Below are positions 41,588 through 54,339 of a stretch of 64,000 nucleotides of DNA, piece after piece (the stretch's first letter is position 1; every line of letters starts with the position of its first letter). The position numbers were made by a program, and so were the translations under genes. Source of the DNA: Buddleja alternifolia (Eukaryota > Streptophyta > Magnoliopsida > Lamiales > Scrophulariaceae); contig CM033402.1 of the NCBI GenBank assembly GCA_019426215.1, positions 25,021,102 to 25,085,101 on the forward strand, read 5' to 3'. The notes beneath the pieces were generated by a model. It was not told the DNA's origin, made no database searches, and saw nothing but the letters and a program-made list of their open reading frames with translations.

Positions 41588-44500
41588 TTGCAGGTACCTA
41601 GAGCTAAAGCTGATACATCTGTTTGGTACTTCGATAGTGGATCGTCAAGGCACATAACTGGTTCCAAGGATCTTCTGATCAACGATCGAGCTGCCAATGG
41701 TCCTCAGGTTGTATTTGGTGACAACTCCAAAGGAAAAACCAAAGGTATAGGTACTATGCATAAGGGGAACATCAGGATAAGTGATGTTTATTATGTTGAG
41801 GTTCTAAAGCACAATTTATTAAGCATAAGTCAATTTTGTGATAAAAGCTTTGAAGTCATATTCTCAAGCGACTGTTGCTATATGAATGACGCTAAGACTA
41901 AGTCTACTAAATTGAAGGGTAAAAGAACTAACAACGTATATTTGGTAGATTGGGGTTCAATACTTGATAACAACCCAACATGCTTTGTTGCTAAAAATGA
42001 ATCTAAAATGGGTTGGTTATGGCATAGAAAAATGAATCACCTCAACTTTAAGACAATCTCTCAGCATATAAATCTAAATCTCGTAGAGGGATTACCAAAA
42101 GGACCATTTCACAAGGATCGCCTTTGTGACGCTTGTCAAATGGGTAAACAAGTTAAGTCATCGTTCAAGAGAAAACCTCATCTATCTACCTCCAGAATAC
42201 TTGAACTACTTCACATGGATTTGTTTGGACCTGTTCAAACGATCAGTGTAAGCGGTAAAAAGTGTACTTTGGTGATAGTAGATGATTTCTCTCGATTTAC
42301 TTGGGTGGAATTTCTTTCATCCAAAGATGAGACATGTGACACGTTAACAACGCTTATTCGGCAACTTCAAATATTGAAAAATCTTAAGGTTGCAAGAATA
42401 AGAAGTGATCCCGGTACTGAGTTTACTAACAAAATTGTTGAGAAGTTTTGTGCAGAGAATGGAATACATCATGAGTATTCGGATCCCAGAACTCCCCAAC
42501 AAAATGGTGTTGCTGAGCGCCAGAACCGAACGCTCAAGGAAGCTGCTAGGACGATGTTAGCAGAATCCAAGCTTGCTCCTAGGTTTTGGGCCGAAGCGAT
42601 CAACACTGCCTGTTACACTCAAAATCGCTGCATGATCAACAAACAGCATGGGAAAACTTCATATGAGATGTGGAAGGGACGTAAGCCAAATGTTTCATAC
42701 TTTCATGTCTTAGGTTCAAAATGTTTTATCCATAAAAATGGATCCCAAAGCCTGAAGACATTTGATCCTAAAGCGGATGAGGAAATCTTTCTAGGCTATG
42801 CCAAGAATGGAAAGAATTTTCGCATCCTAAATAAGACCAAATCAAAGGTTGAGGAATCCATTCATATTGTTTTTGATGATGCTAACCAAGAACCGAGTAA
42901 GGTTAATGTGAATGATGTAGGAGTTGAAGATCTATGTCATCAAGCGTCTAAGATTACCATTAATGATGATAGTGACGAAGATGATGAGATCTCAGTGCCA
43001 CCTCCTAAGATTACTCGTAAGGTTACTCTAGATAATATTGCAAGATCTACTGATAATCATGAAGAGAATGATCATCAAGAGCAAACAAGGATCTGTGAAC
43101 TTGAAGCGCCTACGCAAGAGGATAGTCAAGCGTCTGATAGTCAAGCGCCTGTTCAACCTCTTAACCCTTTCCAACCAGACAGACTATGGCTGCAGAACCA
43201 TCCACCTGAGCAGATTATTAGAGATATTGAAGCGCCTGTTAGGACTAGAGCCGCTACATTTAATGAGGTTATGATTGCAAGCTTTTTATCTCAAATGGAA
43301 CCTAAGAAAGTGGATGAAGCGTTAAGTGAACCAAGTTGGATTGAAGCCATGCAAGAAGAGCTTAATCATTTTGAACGAAATAAGGTTTGGACGCTAGTAC
43401 CAAGGCTAACTCACCAAGCAATTATTGGGACTAGATGGGTTTATAGAAACAAGATGGATGAGAATGCCATTGTGATAAGGAACAAGGCCAGACTCGTAGC
43501 TCAAGGAAATTTCCAAGAAGAGGGTATTGACTTTGATGAGACATACTCTCATGTCGCCCATCTTGAAGCAATCCGTATGTTTCTAGCGTATGCAGCGTTC
43601 AACAAGTTCATGGTGTATCAGATGGACGTGAAGAGTGCTTTCCTAAATGGTAAACTCCAAGAAGAGGTATATGTGGAGCAACCACCAGGATTCATCAACA
43701 AACATGGTAAGGGTATGGTTTACAAGTTAGACAAAGCGCTTTATGGGCTTAAGCAAGCACCCCGAGCATGGTATGACACTCTCTCTATCTTCCTTATTGG
43801 TAAAGGCTTTTCAAAAGCAGCGTTGATACAACGTTATTTAAAATCACCAGTGACGAAGATACCCTCTTAGTCCAAATTTATGTTGATGATATTATATTTG
43901 GTTCTACTAACAAGCGTCTGTGTGAGAAATTTTCGAACATGATGCAAGAACAATTTGAAATGAGCATGATGGGTGAATTAACTTTCTTCTTAGGATTACA
44001 AGTTAAACAACTCCCTAATGGCATATTCATAAACCAAGCTAAATACACACGTGATATGATTAAGAAATTTGGTATGGAAAATGCATCATCCTCAAAAATT
44101 CCAATGAGCCAAACGCTTAAGTTAGATAAAGATGAAAGGGGGAAGAAGGTTGATATCACTAATTATAGAGGTATCATTGGATCACTACTTTATCTTACTG
44201 CTAGTAGACCTGATATCATGTTTTTGGTATGCATGTGTGCACGATTTCAAGCTAATCCAAAAGAATCACACTTAATTGCTGCCAAGAAGATCCTTAAATA
44301 CCTAAAGGCCACACAAAATGTGAGCTTATGGTATTTAAGGGACTCTCCTTTTGAACTAATTGGTTACTCAGATGCAGATTTTGCAAGTTGCAAAATAGAT
44401 CGTAAGAGTACTAGTGGTACATGTCAATTTCTAGGTGATAGGTTAGTTTTATGGCATAGTAAGAAACAACAATCCATAGCTACCTCCACAGCTGAAGCTG

Positions 44501-44827
44501 AGTATATAGCTGCAGGAAGTTGTTGTGCACAAGTGTTATGGATGAGGCAACAACTTAGAGATTATGGAATATTCCTAGGTCCAACCCCCATTCATTGTGA
44601 TAACCAAAGCGCTCTAGCCATGACTCAAAACCCTGTTCTTCATTCCAGAACCAAACATATTGACATTAGATACCATTTCCTTCGTGACCATGTTCAAAAA
44701 AAAAGATATCTCCGTGCACTTTATTGGAACTGACAAACAATTGGCAGATATCTTCACCAAAGCGCTCAATGAACAACGTTTTCTTACTTTGAGAAGTGAA
44801 TTAGGTATGATCGATTTAAATGCTTAA
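41588..44827 (+). pseudogene. Pol of element B, two frameshifts
   Basis: Open from 41588 to 43870, containing protease (DSGSSRH), integrase and the first half of RT. A single-base deletion near 43815 (AAAGGCAGC in A, AAAGCAGC here) then shifts the frame. YVDD and RNase H are readable in the next frame up to 44733, where a 9-A run (one base longer than the sequence in A) shifts it again. Integrase substitutions include SDPGTEF for SDHGTEF. The CAG-GTACC junction before it is identical to that of A. Confidence 0.92.
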
Positions 44828-45661
44828 TCATTATGCATCATATGTTACTAGACATACAATTTAAGGAGAATCCACTTCATTTACGTCATTTTTTTAAGTT
44901 GTTACAAGTTAACAAATTTAGGGGGAATCTTAAAATTGTACTTGAAACAGATCTGCAAGCGTCAATGATCAAAATTTTCATATGCATGATCATCAACGCT
45001 CAGCATTATTTATGCATAAATTGTTGGACGCTCAAACATTAAAAAACTTTAATCCTAAGCGTCTAATCTTCTAAAGACCAAAAAGTGATATATCAACAAG
45101 AGGTATATGTTAAGCGTTGAACCAATTCCATTCAACACTCAATATAAAAGTGTTTATAAAAGTCATGCATAAATTTTACAAGCTTCTTGAAGTAGTGGGT
45201 AGACTCAAAAATCTATTTTGTACTCTACTCGCACGCTTCTATCACATCAAACTGGCGGGTAATCAAAAAATTTTCAAAATGATGGTTCAGAAAGAGCACG
45301 TGTCTGTTAATGTGTCAGTGTATCATCAGGTGCGTGTACTACACTCTGAAAATCTCAAACGTTTTAAATTCTTTTAACTCGGATGTCAAAATTTTATATA
45401 CAGGAGTTACCAAATGTAACTTCTCTTTCTTTTACCCAAAATTCGCGTCCGTAATTAAATTTATGGCTGAGATTAAAATAACTTTACACGTGTTTAAATC
45501 TTGAAGAGATGAGAGAACACAAGTTTCAAAATTTCTTTACTGTGTCATTTAAAACAATTTCTGCAGAAAAATCATTCATTATTACTCAAAAATTTCTGCA
45601 AATTTTACTCTCTCTCTCTCTCAAAGCAAAAGAAAATCTCAGTTCACTCTATTTTTCAAAA

Positions 45662-48600
45662 ATGGCACCACAGAAAGATTTGTCTACTTCTGCCGAGTCT
45701 ATCATCAAGGTTACTGAAGGCCTTGTTGTCGACTGGAAATTCCTGTATGATCAACCCCAGATCAACCTGCATGACATGATTGACACTGTTACAAAGGCCG
45801 GCTTAAGAATTTCTTAACACAATATTCATATTTCTTTTCGACGGAGGTTGACACTTTCTGGAGGACTGCTAAACTCTCGGAGGACAAGAAGTATATCTCT
45901 TGTCTTCTTCCTATGTCCAAGAAGGAGACACCTAGGGAATTTGTGTTGTCTGCTGCATCCATTGCAAAGAACTTCAAACTTCCCAATGAGGGTGATGCAC
46001 TGGACAGTGTTACTCTGGCACAAATCAAGGAAGCATGGACGATTATGAGGGCTTATGATGGTGTACCCTACACCCAGCACGTTGAAAAGAAAGATATGGT
46101 ATTACAATACCGTCTGTTGGCTGATTTTTGCAGCAAGATTATTGAATGCAGAGTGGACACTTTTGATAAAGTCAACCCCACACAATTTTAGATGATGACA
46201 GCGATACTCCTCTCTATCCAAATCAACTGGAGTTAGTACATCTTTGGAAGGTTTAGGGACTGTCTGAACACCCCAAATAAATCGTATGGTCTTGTTTTGA
46301 GTGACCTTCTGTACAGATCAAACTGTGTTTACTCATCTGGACTCCCTTTGAATAAGACCAGGTTTCTGGGAAAAAGGATTCTAACCAATCTATTCAATCC
46401 TCCCAAAGTTGGTGGTGCCGCTAAACCACTTTCAGAGCATCAGACTGTACGTGAAGCGTTTGATGAAGAGGCTGAGCGTCCTGCTCAAGAGGAAGCCGTG
46501 AAGCGTCCGGCTGCTACCAAAAAGAGGGCTCCTAGAAAGCCCAAGGCACAAGTTGTTCCTGCTCCACAGAAGGATGATGAGGAAACTGATGAGGATGCAC
46601 AGTACAAGGTATCTCTCAAGCGGAGGAAGCTGGAAGGAATTATTAAACAAATTGAATTTGATGAACCAGTTGTTGCTTCTCCCGCTCAAGCGCTCCAACT
46701 CGTTGAAGGAGTCAACGTGAAGAAAATCTTCAGGCATTCCAGGACAAGCAAGCGTTGAGCTGCTCCTGTCCCTGAAGAGCCTAAGACTGTTAAGCCAAGA
46801 GCTCAAGTTGATGTTGAGCCAAGCGCTCAAGTTGCTGTTGAGCCAAGCGATCAAAGTATTACTATTGAGACAAGTTCTCAGGGTAAGTTTATTTCTTCCC
46901 GTAGCATTCCTTCTCCTACGTCTGTAGAAGATCCTGCTCTTATAGAGGATAACTCTTATGCTACAGCTTTAGTTCCAGCTACTGCTGAAGCATCAACAGA
47001 TGTCAACCTAGATGTTGAGATGACAGAAGTTGTGGCTATTGCCAAAGACGTTGCCGCAGAAGCTGCTGCAATTGAAACTGAGGAACCTGCTCCCATAGAG
47101 GTTCAGAGATCAATTCCTGTTCCGACTATAATAGAGGCACACTCAGAAGGTCAGAGCATTTCTGAAGACGTTACAGAGCCATGGCACTTCTTCAAACTGG
47201 ACACTCTGAAGACGATTGATCATTCAATCAACTATATGCCCCCAGCGCTCAAAGAAGATTTCATTCCTGTAGGCTATAATGAAGAAAGATACAGTGCTGC
47301 TGAGAATGAGATTGCCCTGCGGATTGATATCGACAGTAAAATCAGGGATATAGTGTTTAACACTGAGCTGACAGAAATTGAGAGGAAGTACTATCTGGCC
47401 ACTCAACTAGGAAAAACTCCTGGTCAAATACTGTCTGCTCTCATTCTTCAACAAGACAGACAAGGAGGTAGAACTCCTAGATGTGACGTGGATCTGGCAT
47501 ATTACCTCGACTATGGCCACAACAAGTCTACAGGTTTTGCTCTCAGAGATTACAAAATTCGTGTGTATGAGCCTCTTCGCCCTAGCTTTCTCAATCCATC
47601 AGAGGAAGTCTTGAACAGAGAAGGCTACACACACTTTCCTCATATTGCCAAAAGCCCTAAAAATCTAACTTCGGTCAATCCACTTCGCCTATGGAAGAAT
47701 AAAGTAGTTCATGCCGGTGAGCGTCTAGCATCTCTCACAGCTATGATCTAGACTGAAGCTGATGCATATTTTGATAGCGTCTGGAATGCTAACTACCAAC
47801 CTGATAGATATCGCTTTGAATCTATCAGAGACATTCACCATGAATGCATTAGATCTATTGTCAACACTGGCACAGACTACTGCATGAACGAAGTTAACTG
47901 GGTTGAAGCGTACGTGGGAAACAAATATACATTCTCAGAGTTAGTTCAAGCTCCCCATTTATTTGGCATAGGCATGCATGACAAGAAGCGTCATTTTGCC
48001 AAGTATTGCCTGAAGAAGCGTCAACAGAGAGTTGGACCTGTTCTCAAGCTCCCAATCATTAGACATCAGATTGAGCAGTGTCTGCGCCAAGAGCTTCACA
48101 GATTGTCCATTACTTCTCTACATTTCAACGTTCAAGCGTCTATCAGTGGCAGTGCTCCAATTACCAGCTTGAATTTCGCTCCAAGCCACTGTGAAGATAA
48201 CTTTAATTTGATGGTGAAGATTATGACTCCCTTATCTCATTTTGACAGAATCTTCACTGTCAATCTCAGATAATGGAACGGCTCAGTAATCAATTCATTT
48301 CGAGGATATCCACTGCTCCCTTCTATCCGCAAAGAGGTACTCAATCATTATGAGTTTGTCCTCTCACTGCTAGAAAGAAATCAGGGACTGGCTCAAGCGA
48401 TCTATCCGTATTTAGAAGAGTACTATGCTGCTTATGTGCCTGAAGATCGGCGTCTTAAGTCTCTTCCTTCTAACTGCTTGCTTGGATTTTCCAGAGATTA
48501 CTCCCCAGATTCAATTTTCTCTATCTGTCAAGCGCCGTCCACAGTTTTTCCGAATCATGTGCTTCATATCATTGGTCCCATGCACATCAGGGCCATTGAT

Positions 48601-50395
48601 AGTCCCCTTCGCACATTAATTTTTGGTACTTGCATTTCTAGAACCAGACTCACTGAACTCTTGGAAGCTGCGTCCACTTCTTATGCCGATTTAGCAAAAT
48701 GGAACTTCCAATTCGATGACTTTCGCCAAACAGAGTCAGCGCTTGAGGAAGATCCTGCTAAGTCAGTTGAAGCATCCACTTTTGAAGTTGCAAGTATTCC
48801 AGCGTCTGTTGAAGAACCAGTTCAAGCATCTCAACCAGAGGATATTTCTGACGCTCCTGAACTCGTTGCTGCTGATAGTGTTGAGGATCTTTCTCTTGAC
48901 GTATGAGGTACTGTCTTTGAACCCGCATATCAAGTTCCTATTGACTCTCTTAAACACTCATCTAGGTTCAAGCGACCGACTCCTCAAGCGGTTCATTTAG
49001 ATGAGAGTCAATCTTTTGGTCCTTTGCTCAAATCCGTTTTGGAGGATATCAGTGCTCATGCTAATCAGAACGAAGAATCTCTCCACTGGATTAAAAACGA
49101 TTTGGCAAAGATTGAGTCTCACGTTATGAGCGCTCAGATTGCTCATATGCGTAGTTCAGCTCAAGCGGCTGTTGGTGAGTGCAAACAAGTTTTTCAAGAA
49201 ATGCATGATGCTACTCAAGCCAACCAACTTGCCATAAAAGAAGAGTTTGCAAAGTGCCTCAAAACCCTAGACACATCTCTGAATGATGCTACCAGCGCCA
49301 AGCTCCTCGCACTGCAGGAACGCTACGACAAGCGTTTGGACGACATCACAGACTCTCTGTCTCAGATTGCTCATCAGGTAAGTTTACTTACGGAACATTT
49401 TCTAAAGTCTGATGATGGCAATAAGGGGGAAGAGAAGAAGAAAGGAGAAAAGAGGAAAGCGTCTAGTTCAAGAGCTCAAGAGCCTCCGCCTCCTAAGCGT
49501 CAAGTTTTACCTTCTCCTTCTGCACTAAGTCTCCCTTCTTGGATAACTGCTGTTGGAGTAAGTGATTCTGCTGGAGCGCCTAGTAGAACGCTAAGAGAAC
49601 CTCCACAAGCACTATATCCAAATCTACCAATATCTTCTAGAGCACGGCTTGAACACTTTGACACCCCTCTTCAAAGAGCATTGATAGGTGTGAGATTTAC
49701 ATGTTTTAAAGCCTCATATTTATGTTATTTACATTGGTTTATGCATGATTTATGCCACATATGCTTGTAATTTGTGTGCTTATTGAGTAAAGGTAGAAAA
49801 TCATTGCAATTGAGGAAAACTGGACGGAAATGCAGAATTTTAGAGCATTTAGAGACGGAATTTGACAAATGGAAAACTCAAATATTAATTAATTCTTGTA
49901 TTTTGCTTCCATAATATTTGAGTTAATTCTTGTTTTAGTTTATTTTATTACTTTTAAAATCTTTAAATCTTTAGTTTTAGTTTAATTATTGCTTGCTTTA
50001 AATTCAAGAATTCTAAAATACAAGTCTCTGTGGGATCGATAATTCGGACTTAAAAATCCACTTTATTACTACACACGACCAGTCCACTTGCTGTGCAAAC
50101 ACGTAAGGATTTCTCATGTCAAGCATCTATTCCAGAACCTACAGATCCAAGAATTTTAGCTGAAGAGAGGCAGATGACTGACTTCATCCGAACTTTCAGA
50201 ATTTGGCTAAGGTATATTGGTATTGACCCAACTGATTGGGACAAACACTTTACTGTTTTCAAGAAGAGACAAAAAGAAGAAAATAAGCTCATAATCAACA
50301 AAGATCATGAAGCGATGATGACTCTGGAAGATAATCTAACTGAAGCTATCCGAGCTGAAATGCCCAAGCGATACAAAGTTAGACCAAGTCGTTAA
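45662..50395 (+). pseudogene. ORF3 of element B, multiply broken
   Basis: Homologous to the ORF3 of element A from ATG to stop. A one-base loss near 45805 shifts the frame early. Stops follow near 46190, 46235, 46757, 47749, 48272 and 48905, four of them readable as CAG, CAA or CGA changed by C-to-T. The nucleoplasmin-like NLS is kept (VKRPAATKKRAPRKPK, about 46498-46545), as are the EPSAQ region and the coiled-coil region. It has about 35 codons (near 47340-47460) that element A lacks. A 440-bp solo LTR splits the 3' part. Confidence 0.88.
49682..50121 (+). mobile_element. 440-bp solo LTR nested in ORF3 of element B
   Basis: Starts TGATAGGTGTGAG and ends CTCATGTCA, flanked by the 5-bp direct repeat AGCAT (49677-49681 and 50122-50126). 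Removing it and one AGCAT restores collinearity with element A. The 3' part has CTCTGTGGGATCGATAATTC, typical of plant gypsy-type LTR ends. There is no internal region, so it is a solo LTR. Confidence 0.88.
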
Positions 50396-50612
50396 GGCCT
50401 CTTTGATTTACATTATTTATATTCATGTCTCTTATGTAATTCTTTTGTTTAGTTGTAAAAATGCTTGTAATCATTGATATATAAAATGCATTTTTCGGCT
50501 GAAACATCTCGTTGAAGCGTAACTAACTTTAACTAACCTTATCTAATCAAAGCAAACTTTTATTTTGGCTATCTAACTCTTGAACTATAAAAGAGTAAGT
50601 ATTGTCATCATC

Positions 50613-50626
50613 AAAAAAGGGGAAAT
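50613..50626 (+). other. Polypurine tract of element B
   Basis: AAAAAAGGGGAAAT directly before the 3' LTR. One A longer and one G shorter than in element A. Confidence 0.88.
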
Positions 50627-52189
50627 TGTTAGGAATTTCATATTAGATATTTTGATGATGACAATGAGGATTATTTGTTAGACCCCAAAATATGTAAGTT
50701 TGATTTTAGTTAGAAATCTTGTATAAGCTTTGAAGCGTTAGATTTGTAATAGGCTTTATTTTATTTTTATTCTAGATTGTTAGGCTAAGTCGTCTTAGAC
50801 TGAGCGTCTGATATGTTCTGAGTGAGTTTATCAGTGGTAAAGTTTGAAGACTCAAGCTCCTGAAGTCTGCATGAAGATGAAGATTCCAAGTGTCTAGAAT
50901 GACCAGCTACATCAAGCGTCACTCGTAGGATAGAAGTGATTCAAGGTTGACTAAGCATCTATCAATGACTGATTTCACCTGAATTTATTTCTAAGTCCAG
51001 AAGGAGTTTAATGCAAATATTCTCAATGCATTAAGTGCCCATGGGCATTTAATTCAAAATGCATTAAATGCTGATAAGAGCATTAAATGTGACAAGCACT
51101 TTTATACGTACGGAGAAGCCACCCTATTGGACTGTCAACTGTTCACAGACTGCAGCACCAACTTTTGTGCAGCAAATTTTCAGGAAAAAGGACAAAAGTT
51201 GTTCACTCGCGGAAGTGAGAGACACGCGCTCGTGCATGTGTCAAACAGACACTTTTTCCAAGGATGCCTATAAATAGGACTTCAACAACAAGCCAAACAG
51301 AGAGAACAATTATCAAGTCGAATTGTTGTTGCATTGAAGTCTCGTTCCTTACAATCTCAGAAAAACCAGAAGAATCAAGAAAACATTCCTTTTGTTTTTT
51401 CTTCAAATCCTTAGACAGTCAACCAATATCTCAAACATTCTTTTCAGAGAAACCCACATTACTACTGAGATATTCCTAGTTGTTTGAACTTTATCAAAAT
51501 CAAACAAACCTTTTAGAAAAACCCCTATCCTAGCCTCGCAATCTGTGTGAAGTCGAAGTAGGATACTTGCAGTATTTCTGGGTGAAAGAAGCAAGGGGAT
51601 TGAAGTGATTTGGAGCAGAAATCTGTGTGATCAAGGAGCTCGAGTCATCGACATCCATCTCTCCCTAATTTGTAGAAGATTCTATATGATTCTTTGAGAA
51701 TCATTTTAGTGGATTGCCTCCAAGTGTTCAAGGAGAAGAAGGACGTAGTTGGGATTACACCACCCAACGAACCTTACAAATATTGTGTTCTTTACTTTAC
51801 ATTCAGTTTTCATATTGTCATATCATGATAAACTGATCAAGTAAGACTTAATCAAACGCTAAGCAACTAAATACACTTTCTGTGACGCTAAAGCTTTTAA
51901 AGAGAAGACTACAAAAATCATTCCGCTATGCTAACACTAATTAAAGAAGTGAACGCTTAAACCTATTTGGTTATTCAAATCTTGAAGTCTAAGTTAACTT
52001 TCTAAAAACAGTCTTCGTTAGACGTTTCACCAAAGTGCCTAGATTTTAAGTGAATGCTTAAGTCAAGCGTTAGACACTTCAAGCGTCCAAAACTTTTTAA
52101 TACCAAATTTTTGAAATCGAAAAAGACTTCAGGGTCTATTCAACCCCCCCCCCCTTCTAGACCCTTTCGTATGCCACTTGGGACCAATA
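50627..52189 (+). repeat. 3' LTR of element B
   Basis: 1563 bp, begins TGTTAGG and ends GGGACCAATA, where the expected CA has become TA. The following AAAGA (52190-52194) matches the 5' target site and fixes the boundary. Confidence 0.9.
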
Positions 52190-52194
52190 AAAGA

Positions 52195-53004
52195 AAACTC
52201 TCCAATTCCCCACCTTTGCAACTGTTATGGAGATTCAAGAGCTTAATTGTTGGCATTATATAATGACGTTTTACTAATCATAACCTTTTCAATTGCACTG
52301 ATATGCTATAAAATACGAAGTATATTTTTGGATATGTATAAGCACCTGAATTAGTGAACAATTTAATATTCTACACTAATCAAATGCCTAATTGATATTC
52401 ATAAATAAAAAATTTCAAATCGAATTTTTATTGACAGATTAACAAGTATATATTGTGTTTGCACGAGCAATAATAGTGTATCATTGTTGAGAAGTACAAG
52501 TAGTTGACAAGATTTCTATCATGCGGGCAACTACATTGAAAGAGCTCTTGTTTGTACCTGTATAGTGAGGGATCAAGAACGTGTCTTTGGAACGAAGATA
52601 ACCAACACAAGATACTTATAAGACCCTACAAGTTTACACCTCTTATGCATATGTATATAAGAGAATAGTCGAAGCTTATATATATATATATATATATATA
52701 TCTAAACCACATATATCCCTACTTCCCCAAGGGTGTGTAGAACTTATGTAAAACATTCATTTGTCTACTAGAAAAATCTAAATTTAGCAAGTGAGAATTA
52801 ACTCATATCATTAGATCAAACCGATCTCTACTGTGTATTGAAGAGGTGAAGTGCTGTAAATATATATGGGTTATCATTTCATTTTCCAACTATTCAAAGC
52901 TTGTGTAGGTTAAATTGTTCATACATTATATACTTTCATGTGCAGTGCACGTGCTTTTTGCTAGTATATGAAAAAAATATAAATATGCATATATTAGTAA
53001 TATA
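52195..53004. other. Intergenic stretch, no gene seen
   Basis: AT-rich, with a (TA)n run near 52678-52701. Sequence near 52430-52640 (GAACGTGTCTTTGGAACGAA) might be old LTR debris, but no ends are visible. Confidence 0.45.
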
Positions 53005-53653
53005 TAGGGATGTCAATGTGGCGGGTTCGCTACCCACCCCATTTAACTTTATTGAAATTTGAGACTTGCCTCGCCCCGCCAAATACGCGAAGGAGTCGGG
53101 TTTCAACCAGTTAAAGCCACTTGAGTCATGATAAATTTAGTAATTCACCCGATAACCCGAACTGAATCCAAACTTAGTGAAACCTAGCTTAACCCAATAA
53201 ACCTAATTGACTGCCAAAATCTATTCAAACTACATGCTAAAATTTTACAAAAGTAATAGACAAATTAAAACTCAAACAATCCAAGAACTAATAACCAACA
53301 ACATCGATAAACGTGATGGAATTTCAAACAAACAATAATTAAATCATATCAATAAATCCAAATTTAACACCCATATTAATATGTAATTTGAAAAAATAAA
53401 AGAAGGGTTTCTACTGAATGATTTGGACTTTTGATTCCTAATTTCTAAATTAAAATATTAAGTTATCGTGGGAAAATAAATTAAAAATATTAGTAATATT
53501 GGCTAGGCAGGTGGTACTAAACCCGCTACCCACCCCGAGCCTGTCAAAATTTTCAATACTCATAACCCGTCTTGTTAACCATTTGGCGAACTGCCCCAAA
53601 CGAGGCGGGTTCGGACTGAATATCCATCTAACCCTTACCCATTGAAATCCCTA
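53005..53653. mobile_element. Non-autonomous hAT-type element, 649 bp
   Basis: Ends are TAGGGATGTCAATG on the left and the complement of TAGGGATTTCAATG on the right, the typical plant hAT terminus. 8-bp flanks GTAATATA (52997-53004) and ATAATATA (53654-53661) match at 7 of 8. Inside are GC-rich subterminal repeats (GCGGGTTCG, CTACCCACCCC) in both orientations. There is no transposase. Confidence 0.8.
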
Positions 53654-53926
53654 ATAATATATATACGTCTTTGAAATATGAGCACTTCTTATTTGACTGT
53701 TGTTTCATTCTTTCAATTCTTTTGAAATTAGTTTCATTTTTTTTAATGTATCCTATTTAATGAATTGATTCACTTGGTTACTTATAAAACTTTTTAATGT
53801 TACGGGTTTCTAATATATGCTAAGCAAGTCATATAAATCGGATTCATGTTCGAATGATTTTCATTATATATTTATATATAAATGTACATACATGTATATA
53901 TGTATAAGTAAGCAGTGTAATCATGG

Positions 53927-54270
53927 TCTTAAATTTCAATCAAATTCTCAAAATTTCTACTGAAATGTCGGGTTTCCTAGGGTCCCGAAATAAATTTCAT
54001 TTTCAATTCAATTTTATAAAATATCTATCGAAGTCTCGACTAAAACCCGAAATTTTCATCAAACCCAGAATTTCTTTAAATTTAAAGATATTATGAAATT
54101 ATTTATATTTGATTTAAATATTTATGTTTACTTATAACATGTAAAAATTAATTTTAGGTATTCTTTTTCTTTCTTTGGAACCATAATTATTGAGTATGAA
54201 AAGTTAATGTGAATCAAAGTATAATGAGTTTAATCCTCGAAATTCCATAAGATTTCGAACAATACATTTT
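53927..54270. mobile_element. Fragment of the GGTCTTAAATTT-ended element family
   Basis: Begins CATGGTCTTAAATTTCAATC, the same as the reverse complement of the end at 58220, followed by similar GAAATTTCGG-type sequence. Only one end is recognisable. Confidence 0.6.
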
Positions 54271-54339
54271 ATGAAAATTGTATGTGTTTTGCTTTAATGA
54301 GGTTATAAAGCTTTAATGAAGTTATAAAGCTATTTATAA

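Larger units (their letters stand above)
37547..52189 (+). mobile_element. Element B: older, defective relative of element A
   Basis: 14,643 bp in the same orientation and with the same gene order as element A. Target duplication AAAGA lies at 37542-37546 and 52190-52194. The LTRs differ from each other by tens of substitutions and a 151-bp duplication, so the insertion is clearly older. gag, pol and ORF3 all carry several stops or frameshifts. A 440-bp solo LTR is nested in ORF3. The terminal CA of the 3' LTR has become TA. Confidence 0.92.
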
